DNA of 64,000 nt from Propionibacteriaceae bacterium (GCA_031271975.1 JAISUR010000042.1:1-64000); one strand, 5' to 3'; shown: positions 26,049 to 37,425, counted from the first letter of the stretch. Numbers and translations: made by a program. The notes: generated from the sequence alone by a model not told the origin.

Positions 26049-27614
26049 CTATTTCAGCAAAGTCCCGAACACTCCCCGGGTCAGTTGGCGGCCCAACTCT
26101 CGGCCGATCGACGAAACGGTATTGGTCACCACACGGGTGACTGCCTGGCTGCGGCGGTCCGCGGCCTTCTCGGCGGCGCGGCGTTCCTTCTCTTGCTGCT
26201 TGGCGATTTCGGCCGCTTCCTTGGCCCGCTGCTTTTCGCGGGCGGCGGCTTCCTTCTGCTGCTGGGCGACGGCCTGGGCGTATTGCGGCCACCCGGCGGC
26301 GTCTGCGGGCGGCAGGTCCGTCACGGGCGCCGCCGACGCGCCCGTCAGCTGCTCGTAGGCGGAGAAGTTGTCCACCGGCACGGCGTATTTCGGATACATG
26401 GGGCTGGCAACCACGCAGCCGGTGATCAGGGTGTCTTCTGCGACCCCCATGAAGCTGCGCGGCGGCAACACCTTGGCGCGCTGCACGATGGACGGCACCC
26501 CGTCGGCGTCCAGCACGGAAATGAGGGCTTCGCCCGTTCCGAGTTCGCCGAGCACGGTTTCCGTGTCGAAGGCCGGATTGGCCCGGAATCCGGCGGCGGC
26601 GGCCCGCACGGCCTTCTGCTCCTTGGGAGTGTAGGCCCGCAGCGCATGCTGCACCTTGTTGCCGAGTTGGGCCAGCACGGTGTCGGGTATGTCGGCCGGG
26701 ACCTGCGTGATGAAATACACCCCCACGCCTTTGGAGCGGATGAGGCGGGCCACCTGCTCCACCTTCGCCAGCAGCGCCCGCGGCGCGCCGTTGAACAGCA
26801 GATGCGCCTCGTCAAAGAAGAAAACCAGCTTCGGTTTGTCGAGGTCCCCGGCCTCCGGCAGGCGTTCATACAGCTCGGAGAGCATCCACAGCAAGAACGT
26901 CGAATACAGCAGCGGACGTTGCACCAACTCCGCGCAAGACAGCAGGTTGATCACGCCCCGGCCGTCGGAGACCGTCATCCAATCCTCGATGTCCAGGTCC
27001 GGCTCGCCGAAGAAGGTGTCGCCTCCGAGGGATTCGAGGTGCACCACGTTGCGCTGGATGGCGGCGATGGACTGGGTCGTCACGCCGCCGTAAGCCAACT
27101 CGTAGTCCTTGCGGTTCTCGCCGACGTGGGCGAGCATCGCCCGCAGGTCCTTGATGTCGACGAGCAGCCAGCCGTTGTCGTCCGCGATCTTGAATACGAT
27201 CGCGAGCACTTCCGTCTGCACCTCGGTCAGCTCCATGATGCGGGCCAGTAGCTCCGGGCCCAACTGCGAGATGGTCGTCCGCACTGGGATCCCCTTGCGG
27301 CCGAACACGTCCCAGAAACGCACCGGGTAGGCCCCGTACGAGAAGCCGGACACCCCCAACGCCGCAACCCGCGAATCGACGGACTCGTTGGCCTGTCCCG
27401 GCTTGACCATGCCGGAGACGTCGCCCTTGATGTCGGCCAGGAACACCGGCACGCCCGCATCCGAGAATCCCTCGGCGAGCACCTTCAGCGTCGTCGTCTT
27501 CCCAGTGCCTGTCGCGCCGGCTATCAACCCGTGCCGATTGGCCATCTTGGGGAGCAGATAGACAGGTTCGTCGCCCTTGGCGACCCAGATCAGATTCTCT
27601 GCGGGCAAGTACAT
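26049..27614 (-). CDS. HerA/DUF853-like ATPase (YjgR family)
   Basis: A 521-residue P-loop ATPase of the FtsK/HerA superfamily. Walker A is GATGTGKTT (~33-41), Walker B is LVFFFDEAHLLF, and VYFITQVPADIPD matches the sensor region. An Ala/Lys/Glu-rich probable coiled coil near 450-490 precedes the C-terminal GRELGRQLTRGVFGTLLK. E. coli YjgR is the best-known member; its role is not settled and no DNA-repair partner is nearby. TAGGCT (27621-27626, minus strand) ends 6 bases before ATG 27614, giving a leaderless start. Confidence 0.88.
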   Translation of the reverse strand: MYLPAENLIWVAKGDEPVYLLPKMANRHGLIAGATGTGKTTTLKVLAEGFSDAGVPVFLADIKGDVSGMVKPGQANESVDSRVAALGVSGFSYGAYPVRFWDVFGRKGIPVRTTISQLGPELLARIMELTEVQTEVLAIVFKIADDNGWLLVDIKDLRAMLAHVGENRKDYELAYGGVTTQSIAAIQRNVVHLESLGGDTFFGEPDLDIEDWMTVSDGRGVINLLSCAELVQRPLLYSTFLLWMLSELYERLPEAGDLDKPKLVFFFDEAHLLFNGAPRALLAKVEQVARLIRSKGVGVYFITQVPADIPDTVLAQLGNKVQHALRAYTPKEQKAVRAAAAGFRANPAFDTETVLGELGTGEALISVLDADGVPSIVQRAKVLPPRSFMGVAEDTLITGCVVASPMYPKYAVPVDNFSAYEQLTGASAAPVTDLPPADAAGWPQYAQAVAQQQKEAAAREKQRAKEAAEIAKQQEKERRAAEKAADRRSQAVTRVVTNTVSSIGRELGRQLTRGVFGTLLK

Positions 27615-27620
27615 GTGCTC

Positions 27621-27626
27621 AGCCTA
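27621..27626 (-). promoter_or_regulatory. -10 element of the HerA-like ATPase gene (leaderless)
   Basis: TAGGCT on the minus strand ends 6 bases before ATG 27614. Confidence 0.45.
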
Positions 27627-27688
27627 CCGAGCGCTTGACCGTCCGGACCGCGCGATACCAGTAGAGTTTGACGCGACGATGGAGGCTA

Positions 27689-28798
27689 ATGCTCAAAGAC
27701 GAATACGAATCCGGCAGGCTCTACAACGCGCCCGAGATGGAAACCAACTACGCCGAGGCCAAGAAGGTGACCGGCTCGGTACGGCGGCGGGCGATTTCCG
27801 TTGAAGAACTCGCCCAAGAGGTACTGAAGGGTTCCCGGCAGCACATCGCGCGGGCGATCACGCTCGTGGAGTCGTCTCGGCCGGACCACCGCCGAATCTC
27901 CCGGAAGCTGCTGCGCATCCTGCGCCCCTATTCCGGCAAGGCCATCCGCGTTGGCATCTCCGGCGTTCCTGGCGCCGGAAAGTCGACCTTCATCGACGCG
28001 ATGGGACGCCGCCTCATTGAGCGCGGGCATAAAGTCGCGGTGCTCGCCATCGACCCGACATCGACCAAGACGGGCGGCTCAATCCTCGGCGACCGGACGC
28101 GCATGGGCGAGCTGGCCGCCTCGGACCAAGCCTTCGTGCGTCCCTCCCCCACCTCGGGACATCTGGGCGGCGTGGCCCGGGCGACACGCGAGTCCATGAT
28201 CGTGACCGAGGCCGCCGGCTTCGACGTCACCTTGATCGAGACGGTCGGCGTGGGCCAATCCGAAGTGGCCGTGGCCGGAATGGTGGACACTTTCCTGCTC
28301 ATCACGCTCGCCCGCGCCGGCGACCAACTGCAAGGCATCAAGCGCGGCATCCTGGAAATGGCCGACGTCATCACCGTAAACAAGGCCGACGGGGACCACG
28401 AGGCGGAAGCCCGCGTCGCCGCCCGCGACCTTTCCGTGGCCCTCAAACTCATCACGTCCGATCCCAACGCTCCCCGCCCGCCGGTCCTCACCTCCAGCTC
28501 GGTGACGGGCAAGGGACTCGACGAGCTGTGGGACGCGATCCTCGAACACCGCAACCGCTTGGAGGCCAGCGGCGAGTTGGAAGCCCGCCGGGCCAAACAA
28601 CAGCTCGAATGGCTGTGGGCGCTGGTGCGCGGTGAGTTGGAAGACGCCCTGAAACGCTCCGAGCAGGTGCGATCGCTGAAGCCTGAAATGGAAGCGGGCG
28701 TCATCTCGGGAGAGCTGTCCGCCCTCGAAGCATCCAACGCCATAATCAAGGCTTTCGCCGCGGACATCCCCGACTTGGTCCGCACCGAAGACCTCTAA
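27689..28798 (+). CDS. meaB: MeaB-type GTPase, methylmalonyl-CoA mutase chaperone
   Basis: A 369-residue G3E-family GTPase (ArgK/MeaB) that protects and reloads adenosylcobalamin-dependent methylmalonyl-CoA mutase. Walker A is GVPGAGKST (~91-99), followed by AIDPTSTKTGGSILGDRTRM, ETVGVGQSEVAVAGMVD (switch/Walker B) and a VNKADGD base-specificity motif. A helical C-terminus completes the usual dimer arm. ATG 27689 follows a close GGAGG (27681-27685); an in-frame TTG at 27668 is less likely. It converges with mutB/mutA, its functional partners, across a strong terminator. Confidence 0.93.
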   Translation: MLKDEYESGRLYNAPEMETNYAEAKKVTGSVRRRAISVEELAQEVLKGSRQHIARAITLVESSRPDHRRISRKLLRILRPYSGKAIRVGISGVPGAGKSTFIDAMGRRLIERGHKVAVLAIDPTSTKTGGSILGDRTRMGELAASDQAFVRPSPTSGHLGGVARATRESMIVTEAAGFDVTLIETVGVGQSEVAVAGMVDTFLLITLARAGDQLQGIKRGILEMADVITVNKADGDHEAEARVAARDLSVALKLITSDPNAPRPPVLTSSSVTGKGLDELWDAILEHRNRLEASGELEARRAKQQLEWLWALVRGELEDALKRSEQVRSLKPEMEAGVISGELSALEASNAIIKAFAADIPDLVRTEDL

Positions 28799-28808
28799 GA
28801 CCTGGACG

Positions 28809-28848
28809 ACAAGGGGCCGGGCGGGAGAAATCCCACCCGGCCCCTTGT
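28809..28848. terminator. bidirectional terminator between meaB and mutB
   Basis: An 18-bp stem with one mismatch, ACAAGGGGCCGGGCGGGA (28809-28826) pairing with 28831-28848, and a GAAA tetraloop. It lies in the 59-base gap between converging genes and is the clearest terminator-like hairpin in the window. Confidence 0.85.
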
Positions 28849-28857
28849 CTTGGACTG

Positions 28858-31049
<2,192 letters not shown>

Positions 31050-31053
<4 letters not shown>

Positions 31054-32891
31054 TTGGCCGCTCCAATCTTGTCCAAAGTCGCCGAGAGGAACCCGACCAC
31101 GTCCATTCCGTCGAAGATCTCGCCGTCGATAACCGAATCGGCCTCGTCCGAGCCCGTCTCAGCCTTGCGGCCCGCGATGTATACCGTCTCCACGCCAGCG
31201 GCCTTCAGGGCCTTGGCGACCGGAATCGCCTGCTCGGCGTAAACCTTCGCCGAAGACGCCAGCACGGCGAACTTCGCGCCGGCCGCCTGCGCCTGTGCCG
31301 CGATCTCCTCAGGCGTGCCACCCTCGGACTGGGGCTGGGCGATGCCGGCCACAGCCAGCAGCGGCTTGGTGAAACCCTCGCGGCCGCCGAAATCGCGCCG
31401 CTCGCCCAGACAGGCCAGCCAGACCTGCGGCTTCGGCGACGATTTCGCCGCGCGGTCCCGCAGCGCCTCGAAAACCTCCGAGTCGCGGTGCCACTCCAGG
31501 CCGCCGCGCACCGGCGCAGCCGGACGCGGCCGCGTCTCGATCGGCACTTCCTCGTCGCGTGGGAACATCGAGACGCCCGTGATGGGCAGCTTGCGCGTCG
31601 CGAGCCGCTTGGCCCGCTCGGCGTTCACCTCGGCGATGGCCGCGGAGGCCGCGCCGGAAGCCAGCCACGCGGCCATGCCGCCCGCCGCCTCGATGGTCTG
31701 GAACAGCGCCCAGGCCTTTTCGGCCAGCTGATCCGTGTAGGACTCGACGAAGTACGCGCCGCCCGCCGGATCGTTGACCCGGCCGATGTTGGACTCCTCC
31801 GCGGCGAGCAACTGGATGTTGCGCGCGAGGCGGCGGGAGAAATCGGTGGGCAGGCCATGGGCCGTGTCGAACGGCAACGCGGTGATGGACTCGGCGCCGC
31901 CGACAGCGGCTGCGAACACTGCGATGGTGGTGCGCAACAGGTTGACGTACGTGTCGTCACGGGTGATGTTCCGCCACGAAGTCACGGCGTGCTGGATGGC
32001 GCCCGCGGGTGCTCCCGAAGCCTCGGTGATGCGCGCCCAGATGCGGCGGAAAGCGCGCAGCTTGGCGATCGTCGTGAACTGGTCTTCGCCGGCGGCGGTG
32101 CGGAACTCGATCTCGGTCACGGCGTCGGCGGCAGACACACCAGCGGCTTCCAGGGCCCGCAAGTACGCCACACCGGTGGCAGCGGCGATGGCCAACTGTT
32201 GGACATCGCCCGCGCCCGCGTTGTCGTAGGGCACGGTGTCCACGGTGATCGCCTGGATCCCGGGCAGCTCAGCCAGCGAAGCCTGCACCCATTCGGCGAG
32301 CGGCGACAAGTCGGGCTCGGTGCCGTTGACAGCCGCAAAACCGATCGGGTCAAGGCCGAAGTTGCCCTTGGCCGTGGCGGCCGCGCCGGATGCCCGCACG
32401 AAGTCGGCGAGCGCCTTGGCGGCCGCGACCTGGTCATCGTAGGAGGAGACAGCGATGGCCGCCAACTCCGGATTCACACCGGCGAGCACCTGTGCCAGGT
32501 CGGCGGGCGCGATGGCGTCAGTGCCAAGGCGCAGCCACAGCGACGTGGCGCCCCGCTCAAGATCGGCCAGCACTTGGGCGTTGCTGAACGCCGCGTCGGG
32601 ATCCTCGTGCAGGGGCCGCACGTCCCAGGCGTCCATGTCCCCGTCTTTCACCGTGGCGCCGCGCGTGAAGGGCGCCACTCCCGGGAAACCCAACTCACCG
32701 TCGTAGGAGGTGTAAAGGGGTTCGGTCACCAGGCCATCCACTGAAGTGGAGCGCAACCGCTCCAAGGCCTGTTCTATTGATATTTCTTTGCCTGGCGGAC
32801 GGCGTCGGTTGAGGATCTTGAGAACCTCAACTTCCCACTGATCCCAAGTGGACGACGCGAAGTCCCCGGCAAGCTGCAGCATGTCGGTCAT
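31050..32891 (-). CDS. mutA: methylmalonyl-CoA mutase small subunit
   Basis: A 613-residue homologue of MutB that forms the non-catalytic beta subunit of the heterodimer. It keeps the barrel outline ([60 protein letters not shown]), but the C-terminal B12-like domain lacks DxHxxG ([16 protein letters not shown] stands at that place), as expected for this subunit. ATG 32891 is chosen because TAGGCT on the minus strand (32899-32904) ends 7 bases before it; the longer opening to 32921 is not needed. It is translationally coupled to mutB. Confidence 0.94.
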
Positions 32892-32898
32892 GAAGCAG

Positions 32899-32941
32899 AG
32901 CCTATATGAAACCGCGGACATTTTGTGGTCGGACCAAAAAA
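32899..32941 (-). promoter_or_regulatory. mutA promoter with overlapping palindromic operator
   Basis: The minus-strand -10 TAGGCT is at 32899-32904. A 21-bp near-perfect palindrome centred on 32931 (TTTTGTGGTC at 32921-32930, one centre base, GACCAAAAAA at 32932-32941; one mismatch) covers the expected -35 position. A repressor bound there would block mutAB transcription (inference). Confidence 0.5.
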
Positions 32942-33002
32942 CAGGCGGTTCTCCCCAGGCGGGATTTGGCTTGCCGTAAGCCGAGAAGCGGTGGATCAGG
33001 GC

Positions 33003-34217
33003 TCAGACGACCTGCCGCACCAAAGCTTCGGCGGATCCGATCATCAGAGTCGTCTCCCGCTGCCAATCCGGCTCTTGGGAGCGGAACGGGCCCGTGGCGA
33101 GCGAGATGATCACAGCCGCCGCGCGCAGGCGCAATTCCGCCGCGTCCACGCGGGTGTCGAAAACCGGCACCCAATCCCGGATGAGGGAATGCACGCGGTC
33201 GGTCTGAGTGGCGTTCATGCGCTGGATCGTCGACAGGTGCGCCACCAAGCAGGCCAGGTCGTCGACGCGGCTGCCCGGGCCCACGGTGTCCACGTCGAGC
33301 AGGCCGACAACCCGGCCCGACGCCACATGCACTTGGCCTTCGTGGAAATCGCCGTGGGTCGGCTCGTCGCCGAGCGGGATGTCTGCCAGGTGGCCGGCGA
33401 TCGTATCGCGCAGCCATTCCAGCCGGGGCCGCAGCTGGGGCAGGGACTGGGCGACGACTTCCGAATAGTGCGGCAGCGACTGAGTCCAAGCCGCCCGCCG
33501 GGGCAGGCTGGAGACAGCTTGGGGCAGCCGGTCCAGCGTCTCGATGAGGTCTTGCGCGGTGGTCGGGGGGTCGGGTTCGAAGATGGCCTCGGCGAGCGGC
33601 GTGCCGCCCAATTCGGCCAGGAAGAGCATGTGGTCTTCGGTGACGGCGAGCACGGGCGCGGCGGGAACGCCGGCCTCCAGCAGCATGCGGTGGCGCTCGG
33701 CGATCTGCCCGATGAGGTGCTCCCGCAGCACCTTGACGTAGACCGTTTCCCCGCTGACAAGGTCTGTCACCTTCAAGACAGCCCGCCGCCGCGGCCGGTA
33801 CACCACCATCGTCAGCGATAAATCGTCGGGAGCTACCGCCGAAGAGAAGATCTTGTGGTCGTTGCAGACGACGGCCATCGACTCGGCGTAGGCGGCGCGG
33901 GCGAGTCCCGGCAAGTCCGGATCCTTGGGGTACAGCCACACCGCCACCTGGCGGTCTCCGTCCGCGAAGATCTCCGCCGCGGCGTCCGCGCCCGCGATCC
34001 CCCGCGTCCGGGCCGAGACGCCGAGCACTTCGTGCCGGCGCCCGTATGGCCAATCCACGTACACCGAATAGGTGGCCGTGGTGGATTCGTTGGGGTTGCG
34101 GTCCACTTGGTCCAACGACCACTCGACCAGATTTCCGCCGGCATGCGCGACTGCCGCGCTGAGCAGCGGCCCAGCTTGGGAGGATGTCAGCAACTCGATG
34201 CCGTCGTCACCTGGCAC
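33003..34217 (-). CDS. phosphotransferase-fold protein (maltokinase/aminoglycoside-kinase-like)
   Basis: A 404-residue protein. The N-terminal ~120 residues form a beta-rich cap (WSLDQVDRNPNESTTATYSVY), and the rest is an APH/choline-kinase-like fold: VLKVTDLVSGETVYVKVL near the nucleotide-binding Lys, then the catalytic HGDFHEGQVHV (Brenner motif) and the metal-binding VGLLDVDTVGPGSRVDD. A cap before an APH fold recalls maltokinases (Mak/Pep2) and hypothetical relatives, but no glycogen or trehalose gene is near. GTG 34217 is chosen because TACCCT on the minus strand ends 6 bases upstream. The phosphate acceptor is unknown. Confidence 0.75.
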   Translation of the reverse strand: MPGDDGIELLTSSQAGPLLSAAVAHAGGNLVEWSLDQVDRNPNESTTATYSVYVDWPYGRRHEVLGVSARTRGIAGADAAAEIFADGDRQVAVWLYPKDPDLPGLARAAYAESMAVVCNDHKIFSSAVAPDDLSLTMVVYRPRRRAVLKVTDLVSGETVYVKVLREHLIGQIAERHRMLLEAGVPAAPVLAVTEDHMLFLAELGGTPLAEAIFEPDPPTTAQDLIETLDRLPQAVSSLPRRAAWTQSLPHYSEVVAQSLPQLRPRLEWLRDTIAGHLADIPLGDEPTHGDFHEGQVHVASGRVVGLLDVDTVGPGSRVDDLACLVAHLSTIQRMNATQTDRVHSLIRDWVPVFDTRVDAAELRLRAAAVIISLATGPFRSQEPDWQRETTLMIGSAEALVRQVV

Positions 34218-34223
34218 GCCACT

Positions 34224-34229
34224 AGGGTA
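34224..34229 (-). promoter_or_regulatory. -10 element of the APH-fold kinase gene (leaderless)
   Basis: TACCCT on the minus strand ends 6 bases before the GTG start at 34217. Confidence 0.45.
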
Positions 34230-34302
34230 ACGGGTTTCGCGGTTTCCGCTCGCAAACTCGGCGACAGTGCAAGGATGGTCCAACAGACGAAAGGAACGAA
34301 CA

Positions 34303-34533
34303 ATGACACGAAAGCTCTACACGGGGCCCATCGTTGATCTCACCTTTGACGGGGACGTCTGCCAGCACGCGGGCGAGTGCGTGCGGGGCATGCCGGCTGT
34401 GTTCAACGTGCACGCCCGGCCATGGGCGAACCCGGAGGCGGCCAACACGCCGGACCTGGCCGCGCTGCTGCGCGAAGTGATCGGCCGCTGTCCGTCTGGC
34501 GCGCTCCAAGTCGCCGAGCATCAGGCGGCGTGA
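34303..34533 (+). CDS. divergent mono-cluster 4Fe-4S ferredoxin-like protein (Fer4_19 type)
   Basis: A 76-residue protein with C20, C26 and C63 in DVCQHAGECVRGMPAVF and GRCPSGAL, the spacing of the 'divergent 4Fe-4S mono-cluster' family. Such proteins are often fused or joined to the GNAT protein encoded next, as here (stop and start share one base, TGATG at 34531-34535). Likely cytosolic electron carrier or sensor; its partner is unknown. ATG 34303 follows an AAAGGAAC ribosome-binding site. Confidence 0.85.
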   Translation: MTRKLYTGPIVDLTFDGDVCQHAGECVRGMPAVFNVHARPWANPEAANTPDLAALLREVIGRCPSGALQVAEHQAA

Positions 34534-34832
34534 TGGGTGTCAAAGTAACGCACAACACTGCCGAGGCCCGCTACGAGGGCTGGCTGGACGACGTCCTCGC
34601 CGGTTTCGCGGAATACCAGCTCACCGACAAGCTGGTCGTCTTCACGCACACCGAGGTGGACCCGCATTTCGAGGGGCACGGCGTTGGCTCGGTCATCGCG
34701 CGGGCGGCGTTGGACGACGTGCGCGACAACGGCGCCGGCCGCCAAGTGTTGCCGCTGTGCCCGTTCATCAAGGGCTGGATCCAGCGACATCCGGACTACG
34801 TCAGCTTGGTGTACGGGGCGACACCGCAGTAG
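34533..34832 (+). CDS. small GNAT-family N-acetyltransferase (YjdJ-like)
   Basis: A 99-residue single-domain acetyltransferase of the short YidJ/YjdJ type. LVVFTHTEVDPHFEGHGVGS contains the acetyl-CoA-binding loop (EGHGVGS), and LPLCPFIKGWIQRHPDYVSL is the characteristic C-terminal block with the conserved CPF. It is coupled to the ferredoxin-like gene by a one-base stop/start overlap. Its last 32 bases overlap the convergent CDF-transporter gene. The acceptor is unknown. Confidence 0.88.
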   Translation: MGVKVTHNTAEARYEGWLDDVLAGFAEYQLTDKLVVFTHTEVDPHFEGHGVGSVIARAALDDVRDNGAGRQVLPLCPFIKGWIQRHPDYVSLVYGATPQ

Positions 34833-35778
34833 CCACGCCGCCGCGGTCGACGTCGGGTTCCAGGTAGATGACGATCGACGCCTTGGGCACCGCCGCGCGC
34901 ACCGCCGCTTCCGCGGTGTCGATGATCTCGGACAATTCGGCGGCGGACTCTGTCGGAGGCACGGCTATCTTGGCGGCGAGCAGGATCTCGTCCGGGCCCA
35001 GGTGCAGCGTGCGCATGTGGATGACACGGCTGACGCCGGGGGCGCCTTCCAGGGCCGCCGTCATCCGCTTGATCCGCCCGGGCGACGCCGCCTCGCCGAT
35101 CAGCAGCGATTTGATCTCGATGGCGAGCACGATGGCCACGCAAATCAGCAACACGCCGATGCAGCCCGTTCCGACAGCGTCCCAGATGCCGTTCTTCGTG
35201 AGCAGCGTCAAACCGACGCCGCCAAGGGCGAATAGCAGGCCGAGCAGCGCGGCGAAGTCCTCCAGCAAGATGACGGGCAATTCCGGGGCCTTCGTGGCGC
35301 GGATGAAGCGGAACAGGCTCTGCTTCCCGCGCGCCTCGGCGGATTCTTTCACGGCCGTCCGGAAGCTCATGCCCTCCGCGAAGATTCCGAAGCAGAGCAC
35401 CGCGATCGGCACCCACCACCACGGACCCTCCAAGAGTTCGTTCGGATGGCCTTCGGAGACTTCGACGTACTTCTCGTAGGCCTCATACAGTGCGAACAGA
35501 CCGCCCAGCGAGAACAAGATGATGGCCACCAGGAACGCGTTCAGGTAGCGGACGCGGCCGAAACCAAAGGGATGCTCCACGTCGGGGGCCTTCTTGGCCG
35601 ACTTGCCGCCAACGAGCAAGAGGATCTGGTTGGCGGTGTCCGCGATGGAGTGGACGCCTTCGGCGAGCATCGACGATGCCCCGGTCAGCGCCCAGGCGGC
35701 AAACTTGGTGAGGGCGATGAAGAAGTTCGCGCTCAGCGCCGCAATCACGGCCTTGGTACCGGAATGGGGATTACTCAC
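34801..35778 (-). CDS. cation diffusion facilitator family transporter
   Basis: A 325-residue metal/proton antiporter of the CDF (SLC30) superfamily with about six membrane segments. The first metal-site half is EGVHSIADTANQ; in the fifth segment the partner site reads LLEDFAALLG, so the usual HxxxD is replaced by an acidic residue, as I recall for the ZnT9-like branch. The C-terminal cytosolic ~90 residues have the ferredoxin-like CDF domain (GVSRVIHMRTLHLGPDEIL). Zinc or another divalent cation is the probable substrate. The start overlaps the stop of the SIS gene (ATGA). Confidence 0.88.
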   Translation of the reverse strand: MSNPHSGTKAVIAALSANFFIALTKFAAWALTGASSMLAEGVHSIADTANQILLLVGGKSAKKAPDVEHPFGFGRVRYLNAFLVAIILFSLGGLFALYEAYEKYVEVSEGHPNELLEGPWWWVPIAVLCFGIFAEGMSFRTAVKESAEARGKQSLFRFIRATKAPELPVILLEDFAALLGLLFALGGVGLTLLTKNGIWDAVGTGCIGVLLICVAIVLAIEIKSLLIGEAASPGRIKRMTAALEGAPGVSRVIHMRTLHLGPDEILLAAKIAVPPTESAAELSEIIDTAEAAVRAAVPKASIVIYLEPDVDRGGVATAVSPRTPS

Positions 35779-36791
35779 GGTACAAAATGGTAGCGCCCCA
35801 GTCCGAGGCGCAGATACGCCGCGGCGAAGAGCCCGGTTTGCAGCAGCGACGCGTAGCGGGTGACGCGGTCGCCGGCCGAGCAGGAAATCCGCGAAACGCG
35901 CACCCGGCCGGCATCGGCGAGCCGGGTCAACGCGTCCAACTCCCGCACGGCCAAGTCGTCACCGAGGTCGTCGTCGAGCACCACCAGGCCGGGCCGCAAA
36001 CCGGGAGCTTCTTCGGTCGGATCGGCGAACACATCGACCGGCGCCGCCTCTGTAAGCAGCGGCGACAGCGCGCCTGCGTCGGCGGCCAACACCACCCGTC
36101 CACACGCCCCTCGCAAGGCTTCGGCGATCCGCCGCGACGCGCGGGCGGCCAGAATGGAACCACCCCAGACGAGCGGTTGCGCGTCCGCCAACTCCAGGGC
36201 GATGGCTTTGGCGCGATTCTGGCTGATGTCCAACAGGGCGGCGCATTCGCTGGCGACCAGATCCATGGCGTCTGCGACCGCCTCGATGTCCACCTGCGCG
36301 CCCACCCCCAAGCGGCGCAGTCCGTCCAGCGCGAGCACCGCGTTGGTCAAATAGTCGGCGTCGGCTGGAAGCACCGTCGTCGACCGCGAAGCCGCGACGG
36401 CCGCCAGTTCCGAATCCGGGGGGCACACGGCCAACACCCGGCTGCCCCGGCGCACGGCCTCCGCGGCGGCGGCCAATGCGACCACGTTGGTGGCGCCCAG
36501 GACGATCACCAAGTCCAACGGGCCAACCCACGCGGGCAGCCCCAGACGCGGCCAAGCCACGAACGGGACTGGGCAGGTCGGCTCCAATACCGCGCGCAGT
36601 AGCCGGGCCTCCGGGCCGAAAGCGATGACGGCCCTGGGCAGGGGCTCGGGTTCCAGCCCAGCCAGCGGCTCCGCGACGGCCAAGGCCTCACGGCGCAGCC
36701 GAGCGCCCGATTCGGCCAGCGGCCGGATGACGTGGTCGGCGGCGGCGAGCGACTCGGCGTCTTCCAGCCGCCAATCCTCGAAGTCGCTCAC
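35775..36791 (-). CDS. SIS-domain protein (phosphoglucose/phosphomannose isomerase-like)
   Basis: A 338-residue protein matching the conserved actinobacterial protein typified by Rv3256c. Two Rossmann-like SIS halves are visible (LDLVIVLGATNVVALAAAAE and GGSILAARASRRIAEALRGA), and the C-terminal DRVTRYASLLQTGLFAAAYL resembles bifunctional phosphoglucose/phosphomannose isomerases. In other actinobacteria it lies with manA and pmmA in the GDP-mannose cluster, so a role in mannose-phosphate supply is probable, although the catalytic residues are not certain here. GTG 36791 overlaps the Trm112 stop (GTGA). Confidence 0.78.
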   Translation of the reverse strand: MSDFEDWRLEDAESLAAADHVIRPLAESGARLRREALAVAEPLAGLEPEPLPRAVIAFGPEARLLRAVLEPTCPVPFVAWPRLGLPAWVGPLDLVIVLGATNVVALAAAAEAVRRGSRVLAVCPPDSELAAVAASRSTTVLPADADYLTNAVLALDGLRRLGVGAQVDIEAVADAMDLVASECAALLDISQNRAKAIALELADAQPLVWGGSILAARASRRIAEALRGACGRVVLAADAGALSPLLTEAAPVDVFADPTEEAPGLRPGLVVLDDDLGDDLAVRELDALTRLADAGRVRVSRISCSAGDRVTRYASLLQTGLFAAAYLRLGLGRYHFVP

Positions 36792-36961
36792 GGCTTGTGG
36801 GCGCGGTCAACCAGGAGAACGGGTATGCCGCCCTCGACCGGGTATGCCAGGGCACAACTGGCTGACGAGCAGATCAATTCGCTCGACTCGTAGTCCCAGG
36901 CCAGCGCGCCGCGGCAGCTGGGGCAAACCAGTATCTGCAGCAATTCAGCGGGAATCTCCAT
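36788..36961 (-). CDS. Trm112-like zinc-ribbon protein
   Basis: A 57-residue Trm112 (UPF0434)-type protein. C13, C16, C31 and C36 in LVCPSCRGALAW and ELICSSASCALAYPV form the zinc-binding ribbon, followed by GIPVLLVD. ATG 36961 matches family N-termini (MEIPAELLQIL); the frame also opens at a TTG four codons earlier that overlaps the DUF3499 stop. Trm112 proteins activate methyltransferases in other domains of life; the bacterial role is less clear. Confidence 0.88.
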   Translation of the reverse strand: MEIPAELLQILVCPSCRGALAWDYESSELICSSASCALAYPVEGGIPVLLVDRAHKP

Positions 36962-36969
36962 GGTGTCTC

Positions 36970-37290
36970 TCAATCTGCGACGACGGCGAGGTGCCCTTTG
37001 CGGCGGCTCAGCACCGGCCGATCCGGCTGCCCAGCGCGGCGGATCAGATCAGCAAGGGCCATCACGTCGGATTGGCTGGTCATGGTGTAGTAGTCACCCG
37101 GCAGCCGGGTCACCTCCCACCCCTTCGGGGCGCTGAGCGTGCGCGCGTGCTCGCGGCACAGGTCATAGCTGCCCGGCTCGATGCGCGGGGCCAGCGGCCC
37201 GAGCACCGCCTCGTGATCGGCGTAGCTGAACGTGAGGGTGGCCACCGCCTCCCCAGAGCAGGCCGGCCGTGTGCAACGTCGATTGATCAC
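36970..37290 (-). CDS. DUF3499 family protein
   Basis: A 106-residue actinobacterial protein of the Rv3258c type. It has four cysteine/histidine candidates for metal binding in RRCTRPACSGEAVATL and YDLCREHART, and ends in a basic KGHLAVVAD. It is conserved between whiB2 and the mannose genes in many actinobacteria; function unknown. GTG 37290 follows TAACCT (minus strand, 37297-37302) by 6 bases, giving a leaderless start. Confidence 0.88.
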   Translation of the reverse strand: MINRRCTRPACSGEAVATLTFSYADHEAVLGPLAPRIEPGSYDLCREHARTLSAPKGWEVTRLPGDYYTMTSQSDVMALADLIRRAGQPDRPVLSRRKGHLAVVAD

Positions 37291-37296
37291 GAAGCC

Positions 37297-37302
37297 AGGT
37301 TA
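37297..37302 (-). promoter_or_regulatory. -10 element of the DUF3499 operon (leaderless)
   Basis: TAACCT on the minus strand ends 6 bases before the GTG at 37290. It would drive DUF3499, Trm112, the SIS gene and the CDF gene, which are joined by overlaps or short gaps. Confidence 0.5.
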
Positions 37303-37361
37303 GCCCGCCTGTGACTCCGCCCGCGGCTGACACCCCAAGAAAGCTGCGAATCATCCCACCA

Positions 37362-37390
37362 CGTCATTCCGGACTCGTTCCGGAATGACG
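37362..37390. repeat. isolated palindromic repeat unit
   Basis: CGTCATTCCGGA (37362-37373) pairs perfectly with TCCGGAATGACG (37379-37390), with a CTCGT loop. It resembles the CATCCCGG...CCGGGATG palindromes of the 17007-17280 region and sits between two divergent promoters. Confidence 0.7.
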
Positions 37391-37425
37391 GACGTGGGCA
37401 CATACTGTCCACGGCGGCGGCCTAG

